64,000 nt of DNA from CAZEAP01 sp964510315 (lineage in GTDB: Bacteria; Planctomycetota; Brocadiia; SM23-32): NCBI GenBank assembly GCA_964510315.1, contig CAZEAP010000013.1:1-64000 (forward strand), written 5' to 3'. Both the position numbers and the translations under genes were made by a program. The notes under the pieces were generated by a model. It made no database searches. It was given only the letters and a program-made list of their open reading frames with translations, and was not told the DNA's origin. Of this stretch, positions 18,063 through 27,200 are shown piece by piece; position 1 is the stretch's first letter, and every line of letters begins with the position of its first letter.

Positions 18063-18437
18063 ATGGCATTTCTGGAAGATGCGCGACGTGAAATTGATCG
18101 GCTTCCGGAGGGTGATCCTTTTAGGATAACGCTGGAGTATTTGGACGACCACGCGGTGGGATGGGAGACCGCAGTCCCAATCGATGATGTTTTAGCATAT
18201 TTGGCGGACCGGGGACACGAAATGTCCAAGAGCCAGTTTCAGCAGACTATCCTCAAAAACACCCGAGAAGGGACTATCTTCATCGGTGTCGCTCATGGCA
18301 AGGGCATCTACTTAATAGCGGATAGAGAGGACGCAGCCAAGACGAAGGAGTTCTACGACAGTAGGATCGGCTCCGAAATGGCGCACCTGACGAATCTTGA
18401 GCGCCTCGTGGAGGCGGAAGGCTGGGAGCCGCTCTGA
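18063..18437 (+). CDS. Small protein of the candidate R-M operon, possible winged-helix
   Basis: A 124-residue protein I do not recognise. It lies 58 bp after the methyltransferase on the same strand and shares its lower GC composition. VPIDDVLAYLADRGHEMSKS, then FQQTILKNTREGTIFIG and GKGIYLI, read like a winged helix-turn-helix in which a beta-wing (IFIGVAHGKGIYLI) follows the helices. A DNA-recognition or control role for the system is possible, but it could equally be an unrelated cargo gene. AGCGGAGGCGAGAAAT precedes the ATG. Confidence 0.6.
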   Translation: MAFLEDARREIDRLPEGDPFRITLEYLDDHAVGWETAVPIDDVLAYLADRGHEMSKSQFQQTILKNTREGTIFIGVAHGKGIYLIADREDAAKTKEFYDSRIGSEMAHLTNLERLVEAEGWEPL

Positions 18438-18515
18438 ACCTGTCTCGCGCTGTCACGGAGGCTGTCGAGGTGTCCCGAGCTGAGGTATGGGTTACTCAAG
18501 AGTGGCCTATTCGCC

Positions 18516-18944
18516 ATGGGCGAACCAGATCGGCAATATAACCTGTCGGTGTTCCACTTCCGGTGTCCGCTGTGCGCGGGTGAACCGGCTGAAGTACCGC
18601 TGCGCACCTATCTGGCACAATGGGCGGGATGTGGGAAGGAACGCTTTGGGTGCCTCGTGTCTCATCTGTGGGGAGCTGTCCTGGCATTTCGGTCCGGTGA
18701 ATCGCCCTGGGAGACAAGGGATCTGCGCGGGCAGCTTGATGCGTTCGAGGAAAGACTACAACTTCTGGGCGTACTCCTGGAACTGCATGCTTATGACGCA
18801 CTGGTGGAAAGAGATGGTTCGCAGCTGATATTCACCGCCGGGTGCGCAGTATGCGGTTTGCCGGAAGGGGGAAGGAAGGCAGGTCGGTATTTCGGACTAT
18901 GGTCCGAGGCGTGCACGGGGGACAGAACGACCAGCCGGACGTGA
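18516..18944 (+). CDS. Hypothetical protein at the island edge, possibly chimeric
   Basis: A 142-residue open frame that I cannot assign. Its first ~105 residues read as plausible protein (RCPLCAGEPAEV, a possible zinc knuckle, and LRGQLDAFEERLQLLGVLLE, a helix). The last ~15 residues (after ~18900) lie opposite the truncated GH2 gene and may be accidental, so the natural 3' end may have been lost at the junction. The ribosome-binding site is weak. It may be a fragment of a fourth island gene. Confidence 0.35.
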   Translation: MGEPDRQYNLSVFHFRCPLCAGEPAEVPLRTYLAQWAGCGKERFGCLVSHLWGAVLAFRSGESPWETRDLRGQLDAFEERLQLLGVLLELHAYDALVERDGSQLIFTAGCAVCGLPEGGRKAGRYFGLWSEACTGDRTTSRT

Positions 18945-19450
18945 CGGTATATCCCGGCCCCCGGATACCACCGCGAGGCGTGGGGCTTGTTGTCCACAGA
19001 GACGGCCAGCAGGTTCTCGCCGGGTTCCACGTGATCGGTCAGTTCGAACGCGAACGAAGCGTAGCCGTACGGCCAACTGCCCACCGGCTCGCCGTTGCAG
19101 TAGGCCGAGCTGTGGCTCATAACACCGTCGAATTCAACGCGGACGCGCTTCGACCCGATGTCTTCTGGCAGCTCGAACTTCAGCCTGTACCACGCCTTGC
19201 CCACGTGCGGCAGGCCGGCTGTCCGCCCGGTGTGGGCGCGTTCTTTCCGCTCACCGTCCTCCACGATCGCGGTGACCTGGATGTCGTTCTCCCGGTCAAA
19301 CGGCCCGCCGACGGCCCAGTCGTGCGGCACGCGCACGGTCTCCCAGGAGGAATCATCGAAGTGGACTTCCGCCCTTTCCGGTGCATCGCCGCGGGCGAAC
19401 TTCCAGCCGTCGCGCAACACCTTGACTTCCCTCAGTTCAGTCCGACTCAT
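18905..19450 (-). pseudogene. Truncated GH2 glycosidase (beta-galactosidase-like), N-terminal domain only
   Basis: Starting at the ATG 19450 (AGGGAG upstream), the frame encodes only the GH2 sugar-binding jelly-roll domain: LRDGWKFARGDAP, SSWETVRVPHDWAV, GKAWYRLKFELP, VEFDGVMSHSSAYCNG, ending with WYPGAGIYRHVRLVVLSP. Homology then stops abruptly near 18905, and the frame runs on to 18791 without family resemblance. The immunoglobulin-like and TIM-barrel catalytic domains are missing and are not elsewhere in the window. The break coincides with the right edge of the accessory island, so insertion or deletion probably destroyed the gene. Confidence 0.75.
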
Positions 19451-19618
19451 CGTAGTGCATCTCCCTGATTCATGGCATCGAAGACGGCTCAAGGCTTGAT
19501 CTCCGGGGGCCGGTCACTTAATACATACTGGCTTCTCAGGGTTTGTCAACGGAGAAAGCCAGCTCGGGAAGCAGCGCCGGGCCGCTACGCCGGGCTCAAA
19601 TGGAAGGGCAGACACGGG

Positions 19619-21019
19619 GTGAAGATCGCCAGGGAATACAGTGTGCCGTTCGTCGATCGGGTCGAGATGAAGACGCGCTGGGCGTCGTGGCTGATCGGCA
19701 ACGCCACGCCGGAAAACGCCGCCGTCCGGGAGGAGGTCGAGAAAGGCGAGGAAACCGTCACCTGGAAGTGGGATCGGCACGGCTGGATCCCCTGGATGCA
19801 GTTCTTCTACGACTGGCGTTTCGCCGACCTGCTGGGGGAGGGCCGGATCGACATGGTGCAGACCAGCGGCATGATGCGCCAGACCGCCTTCGGCCCCGGC
19901 GGCGACGTCCTGTGGGATTATCACGATCCCGGGGCGCCATTCACGAAGGCCCGCTACGACAGCAACTTTCCCATCGTAGACATCGACGGCGACGGCGTGG
20001 CGGAACTGATCTGCCCCCGCATGATCGACGGCGGGATGCACCTCTGCATCGTCAACGCCCGAACGGGGGAACTGAAACGGCACGCTCCCTATCCCTTCCT
20101 CGAAAAAAGGTCTCGCGACATGCGGGCCTCGATCATCGTGGGCAACGTCACCGGGAAGGAAAGGCCGTCCGACATCGTGCTCTCCTGGGATTACAAATGG
20201 GTTGGCGTCCTCGACAGCGGATTCCGACCCATCTGGGAGCACACCATCGACCACGCCGAGGGGCGCGAACACGCGACGATGGGGCACACACCGTTCGCTG
20301 GCGACATCGATGGCAACGGCCGCGACGAGATAATGGCGGGCTCCTGCCTGATCGATCAAGCCGGCGAGATACGGTGGGTGGCCGACGATCTGCCGGCGCT
20401 GCTTCGGGACGGACATGCCGACAGCGTGCAGATCCGAACGCTGGCACCGGGCGAGCCGCCCCGCGTCCTGATGAGCACGGGAGCCTACTGCTTCTCCCGG
20501 AACGGCAAGCTGCTGTGGGGGCGGGACGAACTGAAACACGGACAGGCGCTCAAGGTCGGCAGAATCCGCGGTGATCTGAAGGGCGAACAGGTCGTCGTCT
20601 ACGAGGGAGCGTCGCGGGTCGATAAGTCACTGCCGGACAAGGCCATAGCCCTCAGCAAGGAAGGCGAGCGCCTGTGGGACATCGAGGTGGTCCAGCCGGA
20701 CATGCAGGAGGGCGGGTTCGGCTTCTGGCTCGGCGACTGGGACGGTGACGGCTTCGATGAGATATTCGTCAATGATCCGGAAAAAGTGCTCATCCTCGAC
20801 GGCTGCGGGGAACGGATAGACACCATCCCGGGCCACCTGGTCTACGTGTTCGACATCCTGGGCGACCTGCGCGCGGAGGCGGTGGTCGTGGACAAGATCG
20901 CGCCCGGGATGCACGTGCAGGTGGTGGAGAACGACGCGCCCAATCCGAACCCGGCGACCAGCCGTGTACCGAACCGGCGCGAAACCACCAAAGCAATGTA
21001 CAACTGCACGCGGTACTGA
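19619..21019 (+). CDS. FG-GAP/VCBS-repeat protein, rhamnogalacturonan lyase-like
   Basis: A 466-residue protein with several Asp-rich calcium loops of beta-propeller type: IVDIDGDGVAELICP, AGDIDGNGRDEIMAGS and GDWDGDGFDEIFVND. The spacing of these blades resembles PL11 rhamnogalacturonan lyases and integrin-like FG-GAP proteins. The GTG at 19619 is one possible start, an ATG at 19472 would add 49 unlikely residues, and an ATG at 19667 would remove 16. I see no signal peptide. The enzymatic assignment is tentative; the calcium-propeller fold is firm. It diverges from the GH2 fragment. Confidence 0.6.
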   Translation: MKIAREYSVPFVDRVEMKTRWASWLIGNATPENAAVREEVEKGEETVTWKWDRHGWIPWMQFFYDWRFADLLGEGRIDMVQTSGMMRQTAFGPGGDVLWDYHDPGAPFTKARYDSNFPIVDIDGDGVAELICPRMIDGGMHLCIVNARTGELKRHAPYPFLEKRSRDMRASIIVGNVTGKERPSDIVLSWDYKWVGVLDSGFRPIWEHTIDHAEGREHATMGHTPFAGDIDGNGRDEIMAGSCLIDQAGEIRWVADDLPALLRDGHADSVQIRTLAPGEPPRVLMSTGAYCFSRNGKLLWGRDELKHGQALKVGRIRGDLKGEQVVVYEGASRVDKSLPDKAIALSKEGERLWDIEVVQPDMQEGGFGFWLGDWDGDGFDEIFVNDPEKVLILDGCGERIDTIPGHLVYVFDILGDLRAEAVVVDKIAPGMHVQVVENDAPNPNPATSRVPNRRETTKAMYNCTRY

Positions 21020-21132
21020 GGGAACGAACCGGGAACGACGCGATTGGCTGATTCGCCCTGCCGGGCTGTCGCCGGCCGTTAGAAGAGCCTTCCCCGCATC
21101 TGAATCATCGGCGGCCCAAGAGGGAAGCCGGG

Positions 21133-22452
21133 CTATTCGATCTGTTCGGCGGGGGTGGGTCCGAGTTCTCCGCGCTTCTTCAGGAGGGTCGGGCCGAACT
21201 CGACCAACGGGTCGTCCCAGCCGCAACGCTCCCTCATCTCTCCGAGCCACCGGTCCAGCCGCCGCTCCAGTTCCGCGGCGACCCGGGGTTCGACGTTCGC
21301 GAGGTTTGCCTGCTCCGCGGGGTCCTTCTTCAGGTTGTAGAGTTCCCGCAGGGGCTGGCCGTGCCAGTTGTGGAGGTAGCTGTCAGAGGCGGCGCGGATG
21401 AACTTCCATTCGCGGGTGCGGACGCCGCGCTTGACCTGCCAGGTGCCTTCTCCCAGGAACAGCTCCTCCGGCGCATTCTGCGCCGCGTCCGGCGCCAGCA
21501 GGTCGCGCCCTTCCATCGCCTCCGGCACCTCCAGGCCGGCCTGCCGGAGCAACGTCACCGGCAGGTCCACCATCTGCGCCATGGTCTCCAGCCGCTCTCC
21601 GGCGCGTTCGCCCCGCGGTAGCTTGACGATCAGCGGCACCTGGATGTTCGCGTCGTAGAGTCCGTGGTGGTCGAAGCAGCCGACGTGTCCGTCGAGGACT
21701 TCCCCGTGGTCGGAGAAGGCGACGATCAGGGAGTCCTCGTACAGCCCCCGGGCGCCCAACTCCTCCAGGAAAGCCCCCAGGTGCTCGCTGTTGTAGGCGA
21801 TCTCGGCGTCGTACTGGGCCGTCACGTAGCTTGAGTCGGTCACCTCCTCGTCGATCCACCCGGTGCCGGGGCCCGGAAAGGCGCGGCACGCGGCCATGGA
21901 GTCGTGGCAGGGCGCCGTGGGGTCCCCATCGTAGAACATGCCGTCCCAGCGGTCCGGGGGAAGGTAGGGCGTGTGCGGGTCCCAGTAGTGGAGGAACATG
22001 AAGAACGGCTCCTCCGGGAGACCGTCCAGCAGTTCGAGGCCGGCGGCGGTGATCAGCTCCGCGTTGCGCTTCTCCCGCTTCCCGTCCTCCCGCCCCATCC
22101 CCGGCCATCCGTAGTCCGCATACCCCTCCCCGAAGAATTCGGCGTGGCCCTGCAGGTTGTCGGCCGCGCAGGTGTGCCAGCCGGCCTCCGCCAGCAGGGA
22201 CGGCAGCCAGGGGGTGCCCTCCGGCGGGGAGCGGTCCGGGATGACGCCGGCGATCCGATGGGCGTAGTCGGGCACACCGCTGAATGCGGAAGCGAAAGAG
22301 GGGTCGGTCGGAATGGCGGCTGCGAAGAAGTTCTCGAACAGGACCCCCTCTTCGGCCAGGCGACTGAGGGTCGGGCTGGTCTCCCTCCAGTAGCCGCAGC
22401 AATCCAGATGGTCGGCCCGCAGCGTGTCGATGGCTATCAGCACAATGTTCAT
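21133..22452 (-). CDS. Sulfatase-fold hydrolase with Thr at the nucleophile position
   Basis: A 439-residue alkaline phosphatase-superfamily protein (MNIVLIAIDTLRADHLDCCG). At the place where sulfatases carry C-x-P-S-R it has Thr49-Asp-Pro-Ser-Phe53, so both the formylglycine Cys and the following Arg are absent. Other ligands are kept (AFSDHGEVLDGH and ELYNLKKDPAEQANLANVE). Thr nucleophiles occur in phosphoethanolamine transferases and in T-type sulfatase-like families, so it may be a phosphodiesterase or a non-sulfatase hydrolase. There is no signal peptide. The ATG at 22452 follows GGAGAG. It converges with the FG-GAP gene. Confidence 0.8.
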   Translation of the reverse strand: MNIVLIAIDTLRADHLDCCGYWRETSPTLSRLAEEGVLFENFFAAAIPTDPSFASAFSGVPDYAHRIAGVIPDRSPPEGTPWLPSLLAEAGWHTCAADNLQGHAEFFGEGYADYGWPGMGREDGKREKRNAELITAAGLELLDGLPEEPFFMFLHYWDPHTPYLPPDRWDGMFYDGDPTAPCHDSMAACRAFPGPGTGWIDEEVTDSSYVTAQYDAEIAYNSEHLGAFLEELGARGLYEDSLIVAFSDHGEVLDGHVGCFDHHGLYDANIQVPLIVKLPRGERAGERLETMAQMVDLPVTLLRQAGLEVPEAMEGRDLLAPDAAQNAPEELFLGEGTWQVKRGVRTREWKFIRAASDSYLHNWHGQPLRELYNLKKDPAEQANLANVEPRVAAELERRLDRWLGEMRERCGWDDPLVEFGPTLLKKRGELGPTPAEQIE

Positions 22453-22626
22453 AGCTCTCTCCTGCAGAAACTTGGTCCGGCTCACCACTCGCGCGCCGCG
22501 CACCATACCACCTGCGCACACTATATCAATGGGAGCGCGGTTTCCGGCCCCCGGAAGTGTGGGGTACGGCCTTTGCACTACATACAGGGCGTAAGCCGTA
22601 GTGTCTCAGAATGAAACAGGGGTGTT

Positions 22627-23640
22627 ATGCCGAAAGGGGCCGCTAAAATGAGATCCGACAAGCAGATAGTGAGCCGGCGAGGGCAGGTGCTGATCGTTTT
22701 TGCGGGGTCTCTGCTGGTCCTTTGCATGCTGGCCGCGCTGGCCTGTGACGTGGGCCATCTGATACGTTCCCGCGCTCGCTTGCAGAACTCGGCGGACGCC
22801 GCCTCCCTGGCGGCCCTGTTGGAGCTGTGGGAACAACGCGGCGCCGGGGCCACGGAGGATGACGCCCAGGCCGCCGCCGAACAGGAAGCCCGCCGGATCG
22901 TGCAGGAGAACTACTCGGCGTCGGACGCAGAGGTGACCTTCGGCTACTGGATGGACGGTTCCTTCAGCGCGGACACGTCAGGAAGCGGAAGTGGGCCGGC
23001 TATCGTCGTCAACGCCGTCCGCGTTGAGGCCTTCCGGGGCAGCTCCACTGCCGGCGGGGCCACCCCTACGGTGTTCGCGCGGGTGATGGGCATTGAACGC
23101 GTCGAGCAAGGCGCCCTGGCCACGGCCCGGTATAAGCACCCCGGGTTAATACCGCTGACCGTATACGAACCGGACGTTCCCCAGGCGGGCCAGCTCTTCA
23201 CCATTTACAACGACAGCTCGACCGCCCCGGGGAACTGCGGCCTACTGAACTTCGACGGCGGGTCAACTGACACCGTTGAGGCGAAAGAGTGGTTTTACAA
23301 CGGCTACCACGGTAGTTTTTCCGTGGACCCCGACTCAGGGCTCATCGATTGCTCAGGCACCACGGGCCTGAAAAGCGCCCTGAAACAGCCCATCAACCAC
23401 CACATCGCGGAGGGCAGCGTGCTGGTGGCCTGCGTCTACAGGACGGTCAGCGGCGTGGGCGCGGGGGCCAGCTACGAGATCGCCGGCTTCTCTGCCATCG
23501 TCATCGAAGACATCCAGTTGGACAGCCAGGGCGATGAGATAGAGACGGTGACGGCGCGACTGCAGAGCAAATACATCCCCGGCACGGGGGACACCGACGG
23601 GACGATGCGGGACTTCATGCTGCTGCAACTGATGGAGTAG
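22627..23640 (+). CDS. TadG-like (Flp pilus assembly) membrane-anchored protein
   Basis: A 337-residue protein with one N-terminal membrane helix (GQVLIVFAGSLLVLCMLAAL) followed by DVGHLIRSRARLQNSADAAS, the signature of TadE/TadG-like N-terminal domains. The large remainder is extracytoplasmic, Gly/Ser/Thr-rich and beta-like, ending YIPGTGDTDGTMRDFMLLQL. TadG-like proteins are pseudopilin-associated components, but no other tad/flp gene is near, so its partner machinery must be elsewhere or absent. Two starts are possible, ATG 22627 (AGGGG upstream) and ATG 22648 (AAAGGGG upstream). Confidence 0.7.
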   Translation: MPKGAAKMRSDKQIVSRRGQVLIVFAGSLLVLCMLAALACDVGHLIRSRARLQNSADAASLAALLELWEQRGAGATEDDAQAAAEQEARRIVQENYSASDAEVTFGYWMDGSFSADTSGSGSGPAIVVNAVRVEAFRGSSTAGGATPTVFARVMGIERVEQGALATARYKHPGLIPLTVYEPDVPQAGQLFTIYNDSSTAPGNCGLLNFDGGSTDTVEAKEWFYNGYHGSFSVDPDSGLIDCSGTTGLKSALKQPINHHIAEGSVLVACVYRTVSGVGAGASYEIAGFSAIVIEDIQLDSQGDEIETVTARLQSKYIPGTGDTDGTMRDFMLLQLME

Positions 23641-23706
23641 CAGCATCCCGGAGAGGCCAAGCAGATGTGATGCGTTCGGCGGCTTTCCGCGCGCCGGAAC
23701 CAGGTG

Positions 23707-23949
23707 TCACTGGTCCGCCGCGACGTCCTGCTCGATCTTCTCCTCCAGCTTCTGCAGTTCCTCTTCGGCATTCTGCTCCGTTATCTCCTCGGCGGCTTTC
23801 TGCCGGTACTCCTCCATCGGCTGGACGATGCTTTCGGTCTCCCCGCCCTCGGGCGTTGCAGCGGAGGGCTCGCCGCCGTTGCCGCAACCGGACAATACAA
23901 AGCCGCCCAACAACAGAAGGCACATCGCACTCGCTAACCACTGTCGCAT
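23707..23949 (-). CDS. Small lipoprotein with charged coiled-coil-like tail
   Basis: An 80-residue predicted lipoprotein: MRQWLASAMCLLLLGGFVLS followed by GCGNGG, a lipobox with Cys at about 22. The mature part is short and very charged, with an EELQKLEEKIEQD helix at the end that could form a coiled coil. GGAGGAG lies seven bases before the ATG at 23949. The dispersed repeat copy B starts about 40 bp upstream of this ATG, so the repeat lies in or near its promoter. Function unknown. Confidence 0.65.
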   Translation of the reverse strand: MRQWLASAMCLLLLGGFVLSGCGNGGEPSAATPEGGETESIVQPMEEYRQKAAEEITEQNAEEELQKLEEKIEQDVAADQ

Positions 23950-23989
23950 AGCTTTCTCCTCCCATCCCGTTTCCATGATGATTGTGCGT

Positions 23990-24217
23990 GCTCTGTAGAA
24001 AGCATCCGTCGGCACTCAAATCGGCCCGGCGCCTGCCGCGCCGTCATGCTGAGGCGCCTTACCTTCAGGCGCCGAACGCATCTCGCCGTTCTGCCACGCC
24101 GTACTTTCCCGCCCATCCCTGGACACGGATGAAAAACTCCCGACGGGCGAAAAGGAAAACGAAAAACGCCAGACACTGATTAACACTGATAAACACAGAT
24201 GGAAGACCCACAGAAGT
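23990..24217 (-). repeat. Dispersed intergenic repeat, copy B (long form, inverted)
   Basis: The reverse complement matches copy A from its first base of the window through the core; the core here is 23990-24095. Differences are scattered substitutions and small indels, including an extra TTAATCAG-like variant in the CAGTGT tract. The 350-bp gap between the small lipoprotein and the GH38 gene is filled mainly by this copy and the partial copy next to it. Confidence 0.85.
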
Positions 24218-24230
24218 TCTGGAACTGGTT

Positions 24231-24280
24231 TGTAGAAAGGATCCTTCGGCACTCAAATCGGCCGGGCGCCGCGTCGGCGC
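24231..24280 (-). repeat. Dispersed intergenic repeat, partial copy B'
   Basis: TGTAGAAAG-ATCC-TCGGCACTC, then AAATCGGCC and GGCGCC repeat the terminal part of copy B in the same orientation, immediately after it. The rest of the core is absent. Confidence 0.65.
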
Positions 24281-24299
24281 CGTGCCCTGCCCGCGCCCG

Positions 24300-27200
24300 T
24301 CAGACCGAGAGCCGAACCGTCTTGATCTCAAACGGACGGAAGCGCAACGGGATGACCCCGTCTTCGAGCGGAAGCTCCGCGCCGCCCTCCTCCAGCATGT
24401 TGGTCTCCCGCGCGCACTGAACCGGCAGCGAGGTGCTCAGCTCGCAGGTCGTCGCGGTGCGCATCGATTCGTAGAGGCGGACGACGACGTCCCCGGAGCC
24501 GTCCTCTGCGGGCTTGACGGTGCTTATCATGACATTCGGCGAGTCCAGCTCGAACAGAGAGCGCGCCTCCGCCTCGCCGGGACCCCTCGTAACCGGGCAG
24601 TTCAGCTCCCAGCCCTCCCGCACCAGGCCGCTCTCGGCGAGTGGGCCGTTCCAGGCGGTGAAGGCGTAGATGAACTGCTGCTCTCCCCGGTCCGCGTGCA
24701 TGTCGGGCGCGAGCGGGGACTTCAGCAGCGTCAGCGCGATGACGTTGCCGTCCACGTTAACTCCGTATTTGCAGTCGTTGAGGACGGCGGCGCCGCGGCC
24801 CTCCTCGGCCAGGGCCGTCCATCTCTGGTTGCACACCTCGAACCGATCGGCGTCGAACGGGCGGGAGGCGTGATTGGGCCGCCGGAGGTGGCCGAACTGG
24901 ATTTCATGGATTCCCTCGCTGGCATGGACGTCAACCGGGAAGGCCACCTTCAGCAGCTTATGCCGCTCCCGCCAGTCCACGGTGGTGCGGAATTCGATCC
25001 GCCGGCTTCCCCCTCTGAGCCAGACCTCCTGGACCATCTCGGAGCTGTGCAGCTTCCGCCGGATACGGAGCACGCCGGCCAGGGGTCCCTCGGAGACCAC
25101 CTCGACGTCCGCTTCCGCTGCCAGCTCGACGGGGGTGGCACCGTACATGCTGTCGATGTCCCAGGCGTCGAACGCTGAGGGAACATCCTTGTACATCTTG
25201 AAGCGGTTGCAGGGACCGGCGCCGACCTCGCGCCCGGCCGTTTTGTCGAAGATCGAAGTGACCTCTCCGCTTCCGTTGAACTCCACCCGCAAAAGCTCGT
25301 TCTCCAGCGATGTCCCCGTCGCCGAGACTCCACCGTCCGTCTGACCGGGCTCGGAAGCGCGGACCGCCCGCCAGCCGCAGGACGGGACGGCGACCTCGGC
25401 CCACGTGCGCCCCTCGATCTCCTGCACCGGCAGGGCCTCGCCGGCAAGGTCGGATGCACCCCGGAAACCGGGCGGCAGTTGGACCAGAGCGGCCCTCTCC
25501 CAGGAGAGGGAGTTGAAGACCGTGAGGGCCTCTTCGTTGGGTTCGAGGAGGGCGCCGGCCGCGTCGGTCGCCTCGGCCCGGGCGGTTTCGACCGAAGCGG
25601 TGAGGGCGGCTTCCGCCTCCTCGTAGACGCGCCGGATGCTGGAGCCGGGCAGGATGTCGTGGAACTGGTTCACCAGGACGGACTTCCAGGCTTCATCCAG
25701 TTTCTGAGGTCCGAAATCGAACGGGCCCAGCAGCTCGGCGGCCGTCCCCCACATCTCGGCCTCCCGGAGGGCGAGTTCGGCCCGTCGGTTCAGGCGTTTG
25801 GTGCGGGCCTGGGAGGTGTAGGTGCCGCGGTGGCACTGGTAGTAGAGTTCGCCCACGTAGTTGACGTCCGGCACGCCGCCTTCCTCCAGGTCTTCGAAGT
25901 ACTCCAGCGGAGAGGCCAGACGCATGCGGGGGACGCCCTCCAGGTCCTCCTCCCGGCGGACGTACTCGAGGTGCCGCCGGTCGGGCCCTCCGCCGCCGTC
26001 GCCCCAGCCGAAGGGGAACAGCCGGCTCCACAGGCCGTCCTTCTGTCGGCGTTCGCGCCAGCGGTTGATCACGTCGCCGGGGCGGGTCTGGGAACCGTAG
26101 TTGTTGCAGAGATGCACCAGCACCTTCGAGCCGTCGATGCCCTCCCAGGTGAAGGTGTTGTGGGGGAAGGGGTCGCCCCCGTGGTAGGTCCAGAATATCT
26201 TGGCGGTCGAGAAGTATTTCACACCGCAGCCCCTCATGATCTGGGGCAGGGCGCCGGAGTAGCCAAAGACGTCCGGCAGCCACAGAAGCTCGGTCTCCAC
26301 CCCGAACTCCTCCCGGAAGAACCGTTTGCCGTGGATGAACTGGCGGATGAGGCTCTCTCCCCCCGTGATGTTGGTGTCCATCTCGATCCACGTGCTGCCC
26401 TCGGCGATGATGGTGCCGGCCTCGACCGCCTCGGTGACCCGCTCCCAGAGTTCCGGATAGTGGCGCTTGATGCGCTCAAACAGCTCCGGCTGGCTGTGCA
26501 GGAACCGGTGCTCGGGGTATTCGGCCGCCAGCGCAAGTTGCTTCGAGAGGGTTCGGGCGGCCCGGCGGTTGGTCTCGGCCAGCGGCCAGAGCCAGGCCAC
26601 GTCCAGGTGACCGTGTCCGAATGCGAACATCGTCGGCACGGTGCTGCCGTTGCGGCATTCCAGCAGTGGCCGCAGCCGCTGCCGGCCGGCGCGAACCGTG
26701 ACCATCATCTCCTCGCGGGGCAGTTCCAGGTCAACGATAGTGGTGAAATCCCGCAGCGCCTCGTCGATCTCCGAGACCCGAAGCGAGTCCGGGTCCAGGC
26801 TTTCCCGCAGATGATAGAGCGTCTCAACGTCCATAAAGAGCTGGAATGCCTCCTCCTCGAAGACGCCGAAGGTGGAGGTGCCCACCTCGTGCTGCTCGGC
26901 GGGCGGCTCGGGGACGGCCTCGGTGCCGCGGGGCACGGGGCCCCCGCCGCAGGGGGTGGGACCGTGCCCGGCGTAGGCTTCCAGCAGGATCTCGTAGGTC
27001 GTTCCCGGAACAGCCGAGGTGCAGAGCGTGACGTCGTCGTGGCCCAGTGCGACCCCGTTGACGTAGATGAGCTTCGCGCCGCCCGGCTCCAGGTGCAGTT
27101 GTATCCGCTCGCCTTCCGCTTCTTCCGGGACGGTGACTTCGCCGCGGAACCAGCCGTACTCCCACTTGCCGCCCCAACTGGTCCCGGGAGGCATGGGCTG

